Shown here in pieces: positions 1 through 12,216 of a stretch of 64,000 bases of DNA. This DNA comes from Fallopia convolvulus. Its lineage: Eukaryota; Streptophyta; Magnoliopsida; Caryophyllales; Polygonaceae. The stretch lies in assembly GCA_964016875.1 (NCBI GenBank), contig OZ024730.1:33151795-33215794 (forward strand), in the 5' to 3' direction. The notes below the pieces were generated by a model. The model searched no databases and was not told where the DNA came from. It saw nothing but the letters and a program-made list of their open reading frames with translations. The translations under genes and the position numbers were made by a program. Numbering within the stretch: position 1 is the stretch's first letter; the number at the start of each line of letters is the position of its first letter.

Positions 1-673
1 TTAAGCAAATGGGAAGTATGCAATAAGACAAGCAATGCAAATAATCCCTCTATGAGCTCTAAAACACATGCAATCTCTCAATTGACTCTATGCAAGTTAA
101 TAAAGCCAAATTTCAGCATGCAAGGACAGAAAATATGGTAGGCTTAGTGACTTTTATTTCGTCACTCTTTTTCTTCAAAGTGATTTCTACTTAGCTATTT
201 TTTTAAGCAAGCAGTCACTAGGGTTGAAAGTGGCTTAAAACTAGCTGGGGTAGATTACTTTTCTTTTCTTATTTTTTTTTGACTTTATGCACAATCTACT
301 CTTGTGCTAGAATTGAGAAACAAGTAAAGCAAAGCAATAACTGAATGCAAGGGCAAAAACGAAACTAATCTGTTTTTTTTTTAACTAAGTGACTTTAAAC
401 TACCAATGAAACCAACTAGAAGCCAAATTAACAAAAGAAGAAGGGGTAGGTCGAATTTGATGGGATGCAATAGCAAAAATCAGCAATTACTATCAAGCAA
501 TATGAATCTCTATTGATCATGCAACATGAAATAAAAACTCATAAAAATTGTAGGAAGACAATTGCTAATCTTAATTGCAACAAAACTCAACCAATTCAGC
601 CAATAAACATACACAAATCCCACAAAAATCTCCTAATTGGGTAATTGCTTGAGGGGCAAGTAATCAACTAAGG
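1..673. other. AT-rich non-coding stretch
   Basis: I see no gene, domain or conserved reading frame here. The sequence is A-rich with short runs of T, and resembles the untranslated interior or flank of a degenerate retroelement, because a tRNA-Met-like primer site lies further right at about 1143-1155. Confidence 0.4.
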
Positions 674-870
674 AATTAGGGTTTGGTGTTCTCGGCTGCC
701 TAGGGTTCGAAGGGTTTAGGGTTCGACTTCTAGGGTTTGATGGGGTAGGGTTCGAACTAGGGTTAGGGTTTAGGATTAGGGTTTGGGTTCGAACTAGGGT
801 TATGGTTCGGATGGGTCTAGCCGCCAATTTAGGGTTAGGGTTACGAGGCTGAGGGGTGGGCGATTTAGGG
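674..870. repeat. Interstitial telomere-like repeat block
   Basis: The block holds many copies of AGGGTTT, TAGGGTT and AGGGTTCG, which are degenerate units of the plant telomere repeat TTTAGGG. The units are mixed with GGGTTCGAACTAGGG variants and are not a clean tandem array. The open frame on the minus strand here is rich in N, P, T and S only because of the repeat and is not a gene. Confidence 0.7.
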
Positions 871-1129
871 TTTGGATGCTCCGATCTGGATGGGGTTGGT
901 GGGGTTGTGATCGGACGGTGGTGGTGGGTGGTGCGGCTGGAGAGAGCGACACCAGGTCGTGGTGGGTAGGTGGTGGCGGGGTGGTGGTGTGGGTGGAATT
1001 ATGTGGTGGTTGGGTGAAAAATTCAGATTAGGTCTTAAAAATTCTAGCTTTGTGTAGAGGTTCGAATTTTAGGATCAAAAACTGAATTAAATCAATTAGA
1101 AAGCAAATTAAGGAAATAAACAATTACTT

Positions 1130-1560
1130 GGCGAGACGCTGGATTATGATACCACTTGATACAAAAGCTAATCTAAATTAACTAGATCAATCAAACAACG
1201 AAGGGAGAGAGTTCGAATTCTGATGATGAACGAATGAGGGTGATGATTCTCGAATTGCAATTCCACACAAACTCAAGCTGATTTTTATTGAATGAAAATG
1301 CAAAGTATAAATAGAGAGTACAAGAGCTAATCCTTGGAGAGCAAGGCAACTAGGAGGCTAGCCCTATAGATAGAAGATAGCCTCTTATCTTTCTTCCAAA
1401 GATATAATAAAATATCTATAAGTATATCTATCTAGATTTCCTTAATTAAATAAATCATGACTGACTTATTTAATTAAGAAAATATCTCTAACAAACTAAA
1501 AATATCTAAAAATATCTCTAACAACCAGGAGAGAGAATATTCAACCAACTAACATCAGCC
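1130..1560 (-). mobile_element. Possible LTR fragment with tRNA-Met-like primer site
   Basis: At about 1143-1155 the plus strand reads TTATGATACCACTTGATAC. Its reverse complement contains TGGTATCA, the core of the primer-binding site of many Copia and TRIM elements. The AT-rich sequence to the right, with a TATAAATAG box near 1307 and repeated ATATCTCTAACAA blocks, would then be the LTR. The right border is not defined and no target site duplication was found. Confidence 0.3.
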
Positions 1561-3400
1561 TATTGATTGAATTTCTCTACATTATTTAAAATAGAAAATC
1601 GTTCATAAATAAAATAAATAAAGATAGAAATTTAGACTAAAGATAAGATTCCCGTAAGACTTGAACAACTCTCAGTAAAACCCATTTTTCGGCCCTTTAT
1701 TGTTGGATTCTGAATTTGATGTAAACTACAAAGTTGTAGAACTTTTAATTATATTTCCAACGAGTACTTAACGAACTTGAGATGAATTTTCTAGCCCAAG
1801 TTATGACCAATTTACCTAGCATTGTTTTCCATTTGACGGACTTCTTACTTTCCGAACTTTTGTGACTTGATTCTCTTCTTTGCTGGCCTTGGACGCCATG
1901 GATGGATATTTTGAAGAGATAGTATCAAGTCCATGAACACCTCTTTGAATTTGAACGCTCTTGACCTTGGGAAAGGTCTCGGTTTTGACCTTCTAGACAC
2001 CTTCTTTTCAACTTTAATCTTCATGGTCCTTTTATCGCTATCAAGATCTTACCTCCTAAACAATATAGCAATCTTGGTCAATGTATGATATTTATTATTT
2101 GATAATAATAAATAAAAAAAGATTTAACATTATCTTTTAAGCTCAGAATTTGCTTATTCGTACCGCATTCATTTCTCTTAGACTTGAGAAACTCGTTTTT
2201 TCTCTTATCCTTTGCCTTTGACAACGCCGTTTAAGTTCCGTAGTCTTTTCACTTTGGTCAGCTCAGTTTTCTTTAAGTTGTCTTTCAAGCTCTGAATTTA
2301 CATCTTCGTGCTTTCTTCATTCTGCTTAGAATTGGGAACCTCCGTCTCAAGTCCTAATCTTTGACGTTGCTCGGCATTTCCTTCTCAAGCCTTCTTTGAG
2401 TTTTGAGCATTTTCCTTATCCACTCTCTTCAAGTTGCTGCCAACATTTCACTCTCTAGTCTTTCTTAGCCTTGGCCCAGTGATAACTGAATCAATACGGT
2501 TCAAAATGGTAACTATTTGTCATCCTAAATCAATTCAACAAACAAAGATTGTAAAGCCACCTTGCTAGTAAGATTATCTACACATAGGGTGGACAATACA
2601 TGCAACAAACTAAACTACACATTTCCGTCACTCTAATTCTGTTATTTATATTAGTCTCATATAAAAAAATGCACAAAGTAAATAGCATCAAATACGCATA
2701 ATATATCAGAATATCGAAACTGGATAAATCCTAGCATAACTAATAGAACATATAACGCATATTCACTCCTTTCGGAAAGCCTCCGAGACTAACTCTCAAA
2801 TGAAATAATCATCGCTTCATTCTTCTCTAATTTTACCGACTCGGATCTGAAAATTGCCTAATATTTATCTATAAGACCAATTTGTTGAACAAGCCATGGA
2901 AGTAGAGAAGAAGCTCTTCCACTGCCATAAGTTTACTTTCATCTTTCATTGAATGACTAGAAACCATGGGGTTGACACTGGAAGAACTTTCAATGACTAG
3001 AAGCCCTGGGAGTAGAGAAGAAGCTCATTCCCAATCCCTATTCCAATAAAACACCAAACGCCATATTTAGGTATGAAATAACCCCATTCCCAATCCCATA
3101 CCCATTCCACGTATACAATAAACATATATAACCACTTCAGCAACGAAGCTATATTCTAAAATTCTTCGAACAAAAGACAGTAGTGACTAGAGAAGCGATT
3201 TTAACCTGAAAATGAGGGCTATGATAGATGCATGAAAGAAGCAACAGGTGGAGCTCAATGGTTAGAGTATTTTTTTTTGGTCGAAAGCTCAAAGGTTGGA
3301 GTATGAATACATTGAATACTGAAACGAAGAGCCGCCCGCAAAGCTTTGTGAATCTCGACAATCAAGGAATATATAGTAGTACAGAAAAATAACGATTGGA
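1561..3400. other. Intergenic, no gene seen
   Basis: About 1.8 kb without any supported gene. There are no clear terminal repeats and no protein similarity. The short open frame near 3.2 kb has no domain and no start context worth trusting. Confidence 0.45.
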
Positions 3401-3414
3401 CCCTTTCCCGAACC

Positions 3415-4765
3415 CTACTTCTCTAAGTGGGCAAGCCCATTAAAAAACATTGGCACATTAAATGTTACAAAAATTGACCTCTCAAGCAATCTTGCACCAT
3501 GTATAAATTGTTTGCATAAGACATAAACAATTAAACATGTACATGCTTATATTTTAACCATATTTATGTTAAAATAACAGCATGTACATGTTTAAGACAA
3601 TAACCATGAGCTATCTAAAGGATATTTAATCAAGCCAATAATAACTAATCCGAATAGTTAATTAGGATCATAATTAACTTTCCATAAGGGCATTCAATCC
3701 AACTGTCCCTAAAATCAGAATATATGATAAACATGAGATCCTTTGCCAATATGGCAGCTGTTTGGAGTGGTCAAAATGCACCATTTTGATTTTTCGTGGG
3801 CTGGAACTCGTCATTTTAACACAAAAGCTGCCCAAAAAAAATGGAACCCCAAGTAATAATGGTTTTTGAGGCTCGGTCAACAGCAGTCAGCAAACGTAAT
3901 AAATTGGAACCCCCAAGTCAATATATCAATTCACGTAGCACAATCACTTCAGTAGTAAATGGAACACCAGTCTGCAAACGTAATAATGGTTTTAGAGCCT
4001 CATTTGGTTTAAATTATTTGGCGGTCATGCAAACTATAATAAGCGTATATATTGTGTAAGGTACAATTCAAATTTCAAAATATAGCATATGCCAGCGTAA
4101 AATCGGATTATTTTCAACGTAATACATAAGAATAATTAACGTTGCATAAAAAACATATATTATACCTCAAAATATTAGTTGTGCATTTCATGGATGTCTT
4201 GTGTGTATTCGACTAAACTTTACAAAATAAGTTACATGCCCATGAACTGCTCCTCTCCAACTCGATTCAGCCTCGTAGACGTCCCCGTCGCCATCCAACT
4301 CCGCTAATACTTGATTATTATTCGCATAAGTGCGAATCAATAAATTTTGCTCTTGACCAAAGGAAGCCATGACCTGATAGTAATATTCATCAGTTTGATT
4401 TGATGATAACAAAGAGGATGATGAGATATGAGAATTATTCATGGTGGGTGTTTCACAAAGAAAAGATTGGAGGGTTTGCAGAATATGGTGTGATGAAAAT
4501 GGTGATGGTGGCCAACTTATATAGAGGGTTGACAAAATAGCTGTCGTGAAAAGCCGAAAAAATATTACCGTGTAAATGAGTCGTTACGAAAAACCCGAAA
4601 AAATATTACCATTGGAAAGTAGCCGTTGCATATAAATTCAAATTATGGAGGTTGCATATATTCAAATTAAAGGCATTGCATCAAATTAAAACCATGTTTT
4701 ATAAATATTTCAATATATGGTGGTGTCGAAAAAATATAGCATATGAGCTATTTTTGTCTTCTAGC
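3415..4765. repeat. Inverted-repeat copy 1 (partner at 41650-43040)
   Basis: This 1.35-kb segment occurs again in opposite orientation at about 41650-43040. The match runs from the sequence around GCAATCTTGCACCATG (about 3484) to the ATAGCATATGAGCTATTTTTG region (about 4735), and includes the small ORF at 4188-4442. Broken third copies lie at 17230-17815 and 19085-19260. I infer an old mobile or segmentally duplicated unit; no terminal repeats were defined. Confidence 0.75.
4188..4442 (-). CDS. Small hypothetical protein, conserved in inverted repeat
   Basis: An 84-residue frame with an ATG in good context (ACCATGAAT) lies about 75 bases downstream of a TATATAAG box on the minus strand (about 4516-4525). 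The N-terminus is rich in S and N. The middle holds LLIRTYANNNQVLAELDGDGDV, whose acidic DGDGD run looks a little like a calcium loop but lacks the glycine and hydrophobic spacing of a true EF-hand. The same protein is encoded at 41999-42214 in the inverted partner, where an earlier stop removes the last 13 or so residues. Most differences between the copies are single substitutions, so the frame survived duplication. I do not recognise the family. It could be a transposon-borne ORF or a small plant gene. Confidence 0.4.
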   Translation of the reverse strand: MNNSHISSSSLLSSNQTDEYYYQVMASFGQEQNLLIRTYANNNQVLAELDGDGDVYEAESSWRGAVHGHVTYFVKFSRIHTRHP

Positions 4766-5417
4766 ATGGTGGAATGCTAAAATTTTAAATATAGCATACA
4801 AAATTTACCTTAGCATGGCATTTGCTCCAAGCACTACAATAAATCGACCCGACCCGACCTGACCCGACCCGCAACTCGTTTTACTTGCATTAAAATTGGT
4901 GATAATCAATACCCTAATTTCAAACAAAATTTAGGGACGTACTTCATCGGATCCTATTGTAGCAAAGCGATCGGTTTTCTTCCACTCGTTGTAAGCATCG
5001 AGAACAACCTTGTCAACCGTAGATATGAGTCCAGTAACATATGAGTCCAATGCAAACACCTCCAAGGTATTGCCTGGAATCTGGATTCACATAGTTGGCA
5101 TGGTCTAGTTTAATTTTCAGACCGGATTCACATAATTCGCATGGTCTAGTTTAATTTTCGGCCCGGATTTACCGTTGTTGAGGAAGTTTTGGCCTTTGAA
5201 ACAACCTGAAGGAGGGGAAAAACAGCTGAAAACAGTTCACATCCTAATATTATCATCAGACTATCAGAGAAAGAAGGGGACGTACAACTGAAAAAAGTTC
5301 AAAAGGACAAACCACAAAAACAGTAACAATCCCATAGGAAGCCCACACAAAAATGACCGACAAAAGGGGACAACAGTCAAGAATCCCACATCCAACAACA
5401 AGGAGCAACATACTCTC

Positions 5418-6537
5418 CTATAGCAGCAACAGACTTGGAACATATTCAGAGATATAATGAATTTTGCCCGACAGATTTGGCTTGATCACCACTCTACGAG
5501 TGAACGGCTGACCAAGTTTATGTAGGACCAGCGTCGCCACTTCTCTACTAAGATCACGGTGATCCATTGGCTGTAGAAATACGTAATTGTTTGGCATGAC
5601 ATATATGGCACGTGCCAATGGGATGCGGTCGTATTGCCTTACCCATTCGACATTCCCGTCCGCCGACAACCTCCGCCGACAACCGCATAACCCATATTTC
5701 AGCAAAGAAACTAGTAATCGCCAACGTCGACCCATTGTCAATAACTACAACCTTGCGGAAGCCCACTGGTGGACTGCAAACTTTTTCCGGCAAGGATTTT
5801 ATCTCGATCACCCCCGCTGACAATGTGTAGAAAACCAGGCTGATCGTGTGTAAATCACCAGAAAGGTCGTGGAACAAGAATATCACATCCCCTTTGAAAT
5901 AGCAGGGCTCTTCAAACCATAAGCTTGGTCTCCAGCGGAGTTCCACGTCCGTAACATGCAACGTCCATGCAAAGGTCTTGACGCTGAACACAGCGACACG
6001 TTCCAACCAGAAACCTTGAAAGATTAACATGACCACCTTGTAATCTTTGCTTTCCGCGTCATAACCCAGGCCAGGAACAAGGTTCACTAACTCGTAATTT
6101 TTTCTTTTACCAAGAAACGGAACAACTAGTAAATTTCGGGTCTTTCCGAGTGCAGGATTCCATAGCTGTAATGTGCCAAATTTTTTGTAGTACGTCCCCC
6201 GTCTCAGCAGGAACAACCTGCCAATGTAGGCGATAATGCACCACGTGTCTGAAAGTGGACGGATCTCCCCTAGTTGCCGAAGTGAGCCAGAAGTTTGGGC
6301 AAAGTTAGTTCCATCTAGGGTCACACACACGCGGTTGGTGCCCTGGACCGTCATCTGCATGCGTTTTCCAGGCGTTGCCTTTGTCCTGTGTACGTGTTCT
6401 ACCACAAATTCGCTACTCCTTATCATGGCCATCCACTCGATGGATACGACCTGGCAGTGCACTAAGTCCTCGGGCGACAACCAGAGTAGTATGTCTCTTA
6501 CAATGTCATCTGGTAGGAGCTGATCCGGATTTGACAA
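5418..6537 (-). pseudogene. F-box/FBA gene copy 1, frameshifted
   Basis: F-box proteins of this type act as substrate receptors of SCF E3 ubiquitin ligases. The N-terminal motif (LLPDDIVRDILLWLSPEDLV, then CQVVSIEWMAMI) is an F-box. The remainder is an F-box-associated domain, with LQLWNPALGKTR, GLGYDAESKDYKVV and VFSVKTFAWTL. The last ~90 residues, from GNVEWVRQY to SEYVPSLLLL, lie in another frame. The break coincides with a 13-base tandem duplication at about 5667-5692 that the copy at 21 kb lacks. At the expected start codon the gene has TTG instead of the ATG seen in the homologue at 59275, and an in-frame TGA lies about 14 codons further upstream. A spliced upstream exon (a CTTAG site lies there) cannot be excluded. 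It is transcribed from the same strand as the coiled-coil gene 550 bases upstream. Confidence 0.75.
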
Positions 6538-7085
6538 ACTTGTTATCTTGCACCACCTAAGGGAGATGTCAATATTTCACACGCATTAGTGTATATGTAT
6601 CCACACCCATAGTAGGCCTCTTCTTGTTTATGTTTAATCTAATAACCAGGAGCTATCTTAAGGATATATATTCAAGCCAATAAGAACTATTTAAGATCAG
6701 TAATTATATAATTTCAACAGTACAATAATAAATAACTATAAGGGCAAATCAATTCAATTCTCCGGTTCAAGCAACAAGCTTCTCAATTCTCATCCCCAAA
6801 GAGGCTCATAAGACTTTTGTGGTAACGGGCAATCAATTCAATTGTCCATAAATTCAGGGTATTTGAATAACATTAGTTCACTATATAGTATATACTATAT
6901 ATAGTTGTACAAGCTACAACTCCCAAAATTTATTAGAAAAATTGTTCACTCCAATTTATCAATAAAATTAAACCATGAAAAAAACCAAAATATACGATTT
7001 CGACCACATTGTCAAAATACCCGCAATTTTGACCCGTATTTATCATCCTTCCGTCTTCTTTCCTAATATTTAAACTTCAATTGTT

Positions 7086-7529
7086 TTAAACAACCACCTC
7101 CCAAATCAAAATAACTGCCCAATGAGCAAACAAAGATGCCCAACAACACAATCGTCTAAATGAACCGAAAAAATTGCAAATTAAAGGGTTAGGGAGTTTG
7201 TACTCTTTGTTCAGAACAACATGCAATTCAGGACGGGATGGATAGTCCTTGTCCAGAGAAGCCTTCTCTTCATCAACGCCCAATTTGTACTCACCGAGGA
7301 CTTGCAAACGGCCTAACCGCGTGTAATAATCCTTCAGCTTCGCCTCTTCTGCCTCCAGCCCTTTCACTTTTAGATCTGTTGTTTGGATCGCCGTGTAAAT
7401 GGACTGAAAACGAAGCTGGAGAGAATGGTACGTGCGAGAGAGATTGAGATAAGCTTCTTGTTGCCGGTCAAATCGGCGTTCACAGTCATCGCTGTCGCAC
7501 AAACTAAGGCACGTTGAGGAAGAAGCCAT
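7086..7529 (-). CDS. Small coiled-coil protein, member 1 (C-terminally extended)
   Basis: A 147-residue protein of a family I do not recognise. Near the N-terminus are three Cys (7, 11, 16; LCDSDDC), followed by an amphipathic helix rich in L, Q and R (about 22-66). The family core is KDYYTRLGRLQVL (66-78), then an acidic linker and a YPSRPELHVVLNKEYKLPNP tail. The ATG at 7529 lies in MASSS, shared with the member at 18704. The copy at 33.8 kb stops right after LPNP. Here one extra T removes that stop, so 32 hydrophobic residues (ending IWEVVV) are added. No catalytic motif is visible. Location upstream of an F-box gene on the same strand recurs for two other members. A scaffold or adaptor role is only a guess. 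Confidence 0.6.
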   Translation of the reverse strand: MASSSTCLSLCDSDDCERRFDRQQEAYLNLSRTYHSLQLRFQSIYTAIQTTDLKVKGLEAEEAKLKDYYTRLGRLQVLGEYKLGVDEEKASLDKDYPSRPELHVVLNKEYKLPNPLICNFFGSFRRLCCWASLFAHWAVILIWEVVV

Positions 7530-8013
7530 GAACGAAATCTGAAAGGTTTTTGGGAGTGAACAGGGAATGATTACTCAGACTCGAGAGTTTCAGGCTCCAA
7601 GAAGATAGAGGATACTGAACATTTTTTTTTGGCTTGTGGTTTACGAGTCTTCCTGTTTATAGTTTTTACTTTTTACTCCACTTTTTAGGGAGTGTAAAAT
7701 ATATAAATGGAGCCCCAATATTAATATATTATTTACAATAACCGTATTTTTTTTTCAAAAAAAAGGAGTAAAACCGACATCTCGTGAGGTGCCCTCCAAC
7801 TTACGCCAATTTCGCATGGTACCCAGGCAACTTTTAATTTTCGCGTGGTCACCTTCACAAATTCACAATTAAAGAAATTTCGGCCCATTGATATGAGAGA
7901 TTTTTATTTTTAGTCAAACATTGATATTAGAGACTTAAGGTAACAAGATACAGTACATTTGCGGGCCATTTGGCTAATTCAAATACAGCCCGCCCGCCCC
8001 TCCAATTAGCATA

Positions 8014-8284
8014 CTCCCTCCGATCCAAAATAATTGTCGTTTTAGTTTTGGACACAAGAATTAAGAAAAGCATTAACTAAACTCAAAAAGGTAAATTTTT
8101 TATAAATTTTACCACTCATCACCTTTTTTCAACCAATGAATGAATAACATTAACTAATAAAAACACATTCCAATAACAATTCTCATAACTCACTCCTAAT
8201 CAATTGCCTAGAAAATCTAAAATGACATATAAAATGGATCAAATTTGAAGTGCTAAAACGACAATTAATTTGAATCGGAGGGAG
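8014..8284. mobile_element. Stowaway-type MITE, copy 1
   Basis: A 271-base element with terminal inverted repeats CTCCCTCCGATCC at the left and the related TCGGAGGGAG at the right, flanked by TA on both sides (8012-8013 and 8285-8286). The subterminal AAAACGACAATTAATT is complementary to the left arm. Termini and TA duplication match Tc1/mariner-derived Stowaway MITEs. It has no coding capacity. Confidence 0.9.
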
Positions 8285-8299
8285 TATTACATAAGCTAA

Positions 8300-8900
8300 T
8301 TGACGTGGACCCGTAACATGCATAGCCATTTCCACTACTCACACGGGGTTTCCTCTCTTTGGATGGAATTATGGACTCATCCACTTTTTCGGACACAACG
8401 GGGCCCACGTCAAATATGATACTGTGCATTTCATATTATATTGTGCATTTCATATTATAATGTGCATTTCATAGTATACATAGTAGGATCGTGTGGCGAT
8501 ATGGGCGTATACGATATTTGGAATTAAGACCTTAAAGGTTTAGGTCGGATAATGACCGTGTTCTAATAGGATCGCAACGCTTGAATGTTAGAAAATGATC
8601 TATCTACGGTCAAGCCGGGAAGATGTCCGATCCATGGTTTAACTTTAAGTCGGGGATTGATTGCGTTGGATCATAGGACCGTATGACGATATGGTCTGGT
8701 ACAACCCATGGTTCAACCGGGTAAGACATTCGTAGAACCAGGTTGGATACTTATCGTGTTCCAATCGGCTCTTAATACGAATACTATATGGTCTTTTTCG
8801 ATCTATGTTCAAACCGGGGTCCACGTTTGATCCGGTGGATGATCACGTTCGATTGGGACCGTACAACGACTTTGCCTAAACCATGAACTTTAGATTCTAG
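8300..8900. repeat. Repeat with GTGCATTTCAT triplet
   Basis: Non-coding. Three copies of GTGCATTTCAT lie close together at about 8423-8471, followed by phrases such as GATCGTGTGGCGATATGGGCG. The block recurs at 34870-35450 as part of the duplication, and in part at 48225-48440 inside the intron of the GRF gene, which suggests a separate dispersed repeat. Confidence 0.55.
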
Positions 8901-9140
8901 AGTGAAGAAATATGTGCAACACTTGACTCAAATTTACAGGCTATGGGAGAAGAAATGAGCATTAGTAAACGTTCTAATGTTTTTTCAGGGTGTGAAATAT
9001 ATACATTAATTTGACATATAAGATTTACATGGCGGAGTTTAGAAGGTAATTTATGTTTTAAGATCCGGAATCAAACAAGTTGTGAAATACAGTAGATAAA
9101 ATTGTTTTTTTTGGGAGGAACTAGGACGGCATTATAAGTT

Positions 9141-9851
9141 CATTTTCTTGCTATTGCATTAAATTGTAGGTAATGCCCAGATTCTCATATTTCCATTTTT
9201 TTCCGAAAACAAATTAAATTCCTATTTTCATTAAATTTTATTCAATTGGAAAAATAATATACTAATTTGTGTGTAGCCCACACGAGACACTCCTTCATAT
9301 ACCATCTGCATCCATGCACCTGCTACCGTGTCATGCATCCCACTTTTCTCTCTCCACATCATCCATGCATCCCATTTACTACTAATTTATAAAACAAAAA
9401 AAATTGCTATAGAAAATATGGAAAAACCGTTCCATATATAAAAAATTGATAAATGAAAAATGATGATAAAAAAGGAAAAAAAAGAAATATCTTAAACTCA
9501 GATTTAATCTGAATGATACAATCTAATCTAAGAATATAATATCTTTTTTTTGGTAGAACTAATCTAAGAATATCTTAACCTCACATTTGCAATCTTATTA
9601 TTAAGTAGGAAACAATGATTAAAAAAGGAAAGAAATATGAAATCATCGTTATTATACAAAAATTAAAATACCAACACAATAAAAGATATTAGGCCGCAAT
9701 TACATACCTGACGCTGTCACAAAATGTGAACTCTTATGTTGCTACCAGCACCACACGAGTTTGATACCAAGACCACAAAATGCCATATTGGAAATTAAAA
9801 GTGTTCACAAATGTCAATTCTAAGGCTGATACGTACCACGACAATAAACGC
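9141..9851. other. AT-rich intergenic, no gene seen
   Basis: About 700 bases without a supported gene. It separates the duplicated block from the TIR1-like genes. Confidence 0.5.
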
Positions 9852-11250
9852 TCACACATTACGTGGCCTATATATATGTAGTGAGGCCACGTATTCGTCA
9901 TCTTCAAAATCTTGTTCTAAAGGCATTATTTCATCTTCGACCTCAAAAATCATTCTTTGATACCTTTCCTTGAGCAGCTTACACGGTCCATATGTCAACT
10001 CAGTATCACACATCTTAAATGACTCCAATGCCTCCGGCCAACCACCTATTGCTTGCAATGCCTCGTCCTGAATTTCACATTGCACAATAACCAAGGATCT
10101 AAGACTAGTGCATACCAAGAGAATATGATGGAGCCCTGATCGAAGATACAACGTAGAATTAGCTATTTTAAGCGTCTCGAGTTTCTTGCCATGGGCCCCG
10201 ATGTGTTCTAATAGCCACTCGGTAATGCAAAGACCGTCCATCGCGAGATGCTTTAGGTTCTTGCAACCCTTAATAATGGATGTAATGCCAGAGTCGAACG
10301 GTTCGAGGGTAAAGTTGTCGGGACCGGCCTAAGCAACGATTATGCCAAAAGAGTGAAGATTTGGGAGAAATTCAGCAACTTTCCGGAGAGCTGCATTTGT
10401 CATCTCTTTGCGTTCGAACTCCATGGAGTAAAGCTTATGACAGCCATCAACAACAAAATGAAGACCCACTACGCTTACTGTCCTACACTCACCCCAGAAC
10501 GTAATGCTCAACTCTTGCAGTTCATGACATTCTCGCTTCTGAAGAAATATCCGAAATAAGTTAGAATCCTCTAACTCGATGATTGGTACGTGGAGCTTTC
10601 TCAGTTTCCTAGAGCAAAATGGAAGAAAATATGAGAACCCAAATCAAATATCTCCTAATGCGAAGAGTCAATGCTCTGTTCATTAGCAAAAGAAAAATGA
10701 AACGTACCTGCACTCGGAAGCAATGGAGCGCAAGCCATCAGCGGAAGGCATGAAACATTCAGAAAGAACCAGTACTGTCAAATACGGAAGAGAGTTCCCA
10801 AGCAACTCCAAATCCAAATCATGCACCTGCATACCTTTCATTGTGATCTCCTCCATTCGCGGATAGCTGCTAACAATCATAGTAACCCACGGCTGCGCAT
10901 CCGTTAAGAGCCTTAAGTGGGTCCCATAAGCATCCCCGTTGATCAGGAGGGATCGGACATTGGGGAATCGTCGGCTTATGATTAGAGGGGTGAGAGCATC
11001 ACAAGTCTGGATGACTACTCGGTGTCGGCCGTGCCGCTCCACTGAATACCAGTGTTTGCAGACTAAGGAGATGGAGTTGCGGTCAACAGTGGAAGAGATT
11101 AGGGAAAAAACGGGCTCGATTGCGGTCGATGGGACCGAATCCTGTCAAAAACATCCGATTAAATAGAAGCAATGCAGACTATACCTCATCTATCCGGGAC
11201 GACGGCTGCGATCGCGAAGCACCGCGCGCAACCCCAGCGGCGTCCTCCAT
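9852..11250 (-). pseudogene. TIR1/AFB-like F-box-LRR gene, copy A, shortened
   Basis: Resembles the auxin-receptor F-box family (TIR1/AFB, COI1). Apparent exons: 11185-11250 (MEDAAG start), 10708-11141 and 9852-10608. Exon 2 begins with an F-box (SLISSTVDRNSISLVCKHWY) followed by RRFPNVRSL, PWVTMIVSSYPRMEEITMKGM and a first LRR ending SIASECR. Exon 3 joins in phase to the last LRRs (EMTNAALRKVAEFLPNLHSF, CTSLRSLVIVQC) and the C-terminal YGPCKLL and HIYRPRNV. About 200 residues of the middle LRRs of TIR1, which form most of the hormone pocket, have no counterpart. The lysine/histidine stretch KGKPHF that binds inositol hexakisphosphate in TIR1 is replaced by INGDAYG. An in-frame TAG at 10329-10331 cuts exon 3, and the intron between exons 1 and 2 is only 43 bases. 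I regard it as non-functional as read. Confidence 0.75.
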
Positions 11251-12216
11251 TGAGCGCTTGATTGTAGCAGAAAAGACACAAGCCCGATTCTCGGAATCGT
11301 CTCCCCGTTTCTATAGAGAAAGTACTTTCGCTTTCATGAACTTTCCGCCAAACCCTAAAAATAGTAACAAATGCTCCGCTGCTGCCTATTTGATAAAAAG
11401 TAGAAACAAGTTGAAATAAGGGATATTTAATTTGAGTCAGATTTTATGTGGCCAGACATCATGTTTTGATTGAACGGAGGGAGTATAATATTAAATTATT
11501 AATCGAAATCATGGCAAGAAAATGGTCTAAATCAAAATCCGGCTCACCTTACATTCGATTAACCCGAAAGTCTGCCAAACTCGAAATCCGATCACCCAAA
11601 ATCAAAAAAAATCCGAAACGCGAATAAATCCAAAATATGATTAAACTCAAAAACCCAACTTAATTCTAGGTGGACCGAAAACCGAATAACCCAACAGAAA
11701 TTGACCTCTCAGGCAAATCTAGTTCATTATATAGCTACTATATAATGAACTCTCCCGACAGTTTTGCATAATCTTACTTCCGTATTCAGTTCCAAACATC
11801 CTCAACACACCCAAAATAAACGAAAAATATCTTGGAGTCTTGGTGTGCATTTCATCGAATGCAAACGGTTCGCCCACTCTACCTCAAAATAAGTACTCCA
11901 AAATTGATTATAAGACTTCAAGTTTAGAAAGGAACGGTAGCTGAGAAATCTTACTTTCGTATTCAGTTCCAAAGCGAGTTATAGTATTCAACATGACGAA
12001 CCCACCAAAATCCTTTCCACACACTAACATAGGAATATCAGTTGAACATGCCCATTACAAAATTGGTTCCATTTCTAAATACACCCATACAGAGCGCCTA
12101 CTGCTAGTAACTACAGTCTACAAATAAGGTTAATTATTATCCACAAATGCCATATTCGAATTTAAAAGTGTTCACCATTGTCAATTCTACAACCTTGATA
12201 CCAAGACCATAAAAGC
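11251..12216. other. Spacer between TIR1-like copies
   Basis: The first ~230 bases, up to about 11485, are promoter-like sequence duplicated upstream of copy B (14150-14370 and 14630-14660). A remnant of a Stowaway end (CGGAGGGAGTA) lies near 11476. No other gene is visible. Confidence 0.5.

Larger units (their letters stand above)
4965..9140. repeat. Segmental duplication, copy 1
   Basis: About 4.2 kb carrying an F-box gene, a coiled-coil gene and a Stowaway MITE. The same order and orientation recur at 20352-21284 joined to 32555-35797, with an LTR element between the halves. The left edge of the match is near AAGCGATCGGTTTTCTTCC and the right edge near GGAGGAACTAGGACGGCATTA. The MITE is present in both copies at the same place, so it predates the duplication. 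Confidence 0.85.

Noticed and set aside
633..827. 64-codon open frame rich in N, P, T and S
   Set aside because: It is produced by translating the telomere-like repeat; no domain and no promoter.
4188..4442. EF-hand in the small repeat ORF (DGDGD run)
   Set aside because: The invariant glycine, hydrophobic position and final acidic residue are not in place, and there is no helix pair.
8423..8471. CRISPR-like array (three GTGCATTTCAT units)
   Set aside because: Repeats are only 11 bases, spacers are about 8 bases and AT-rich, and the sequence is a plant genome.
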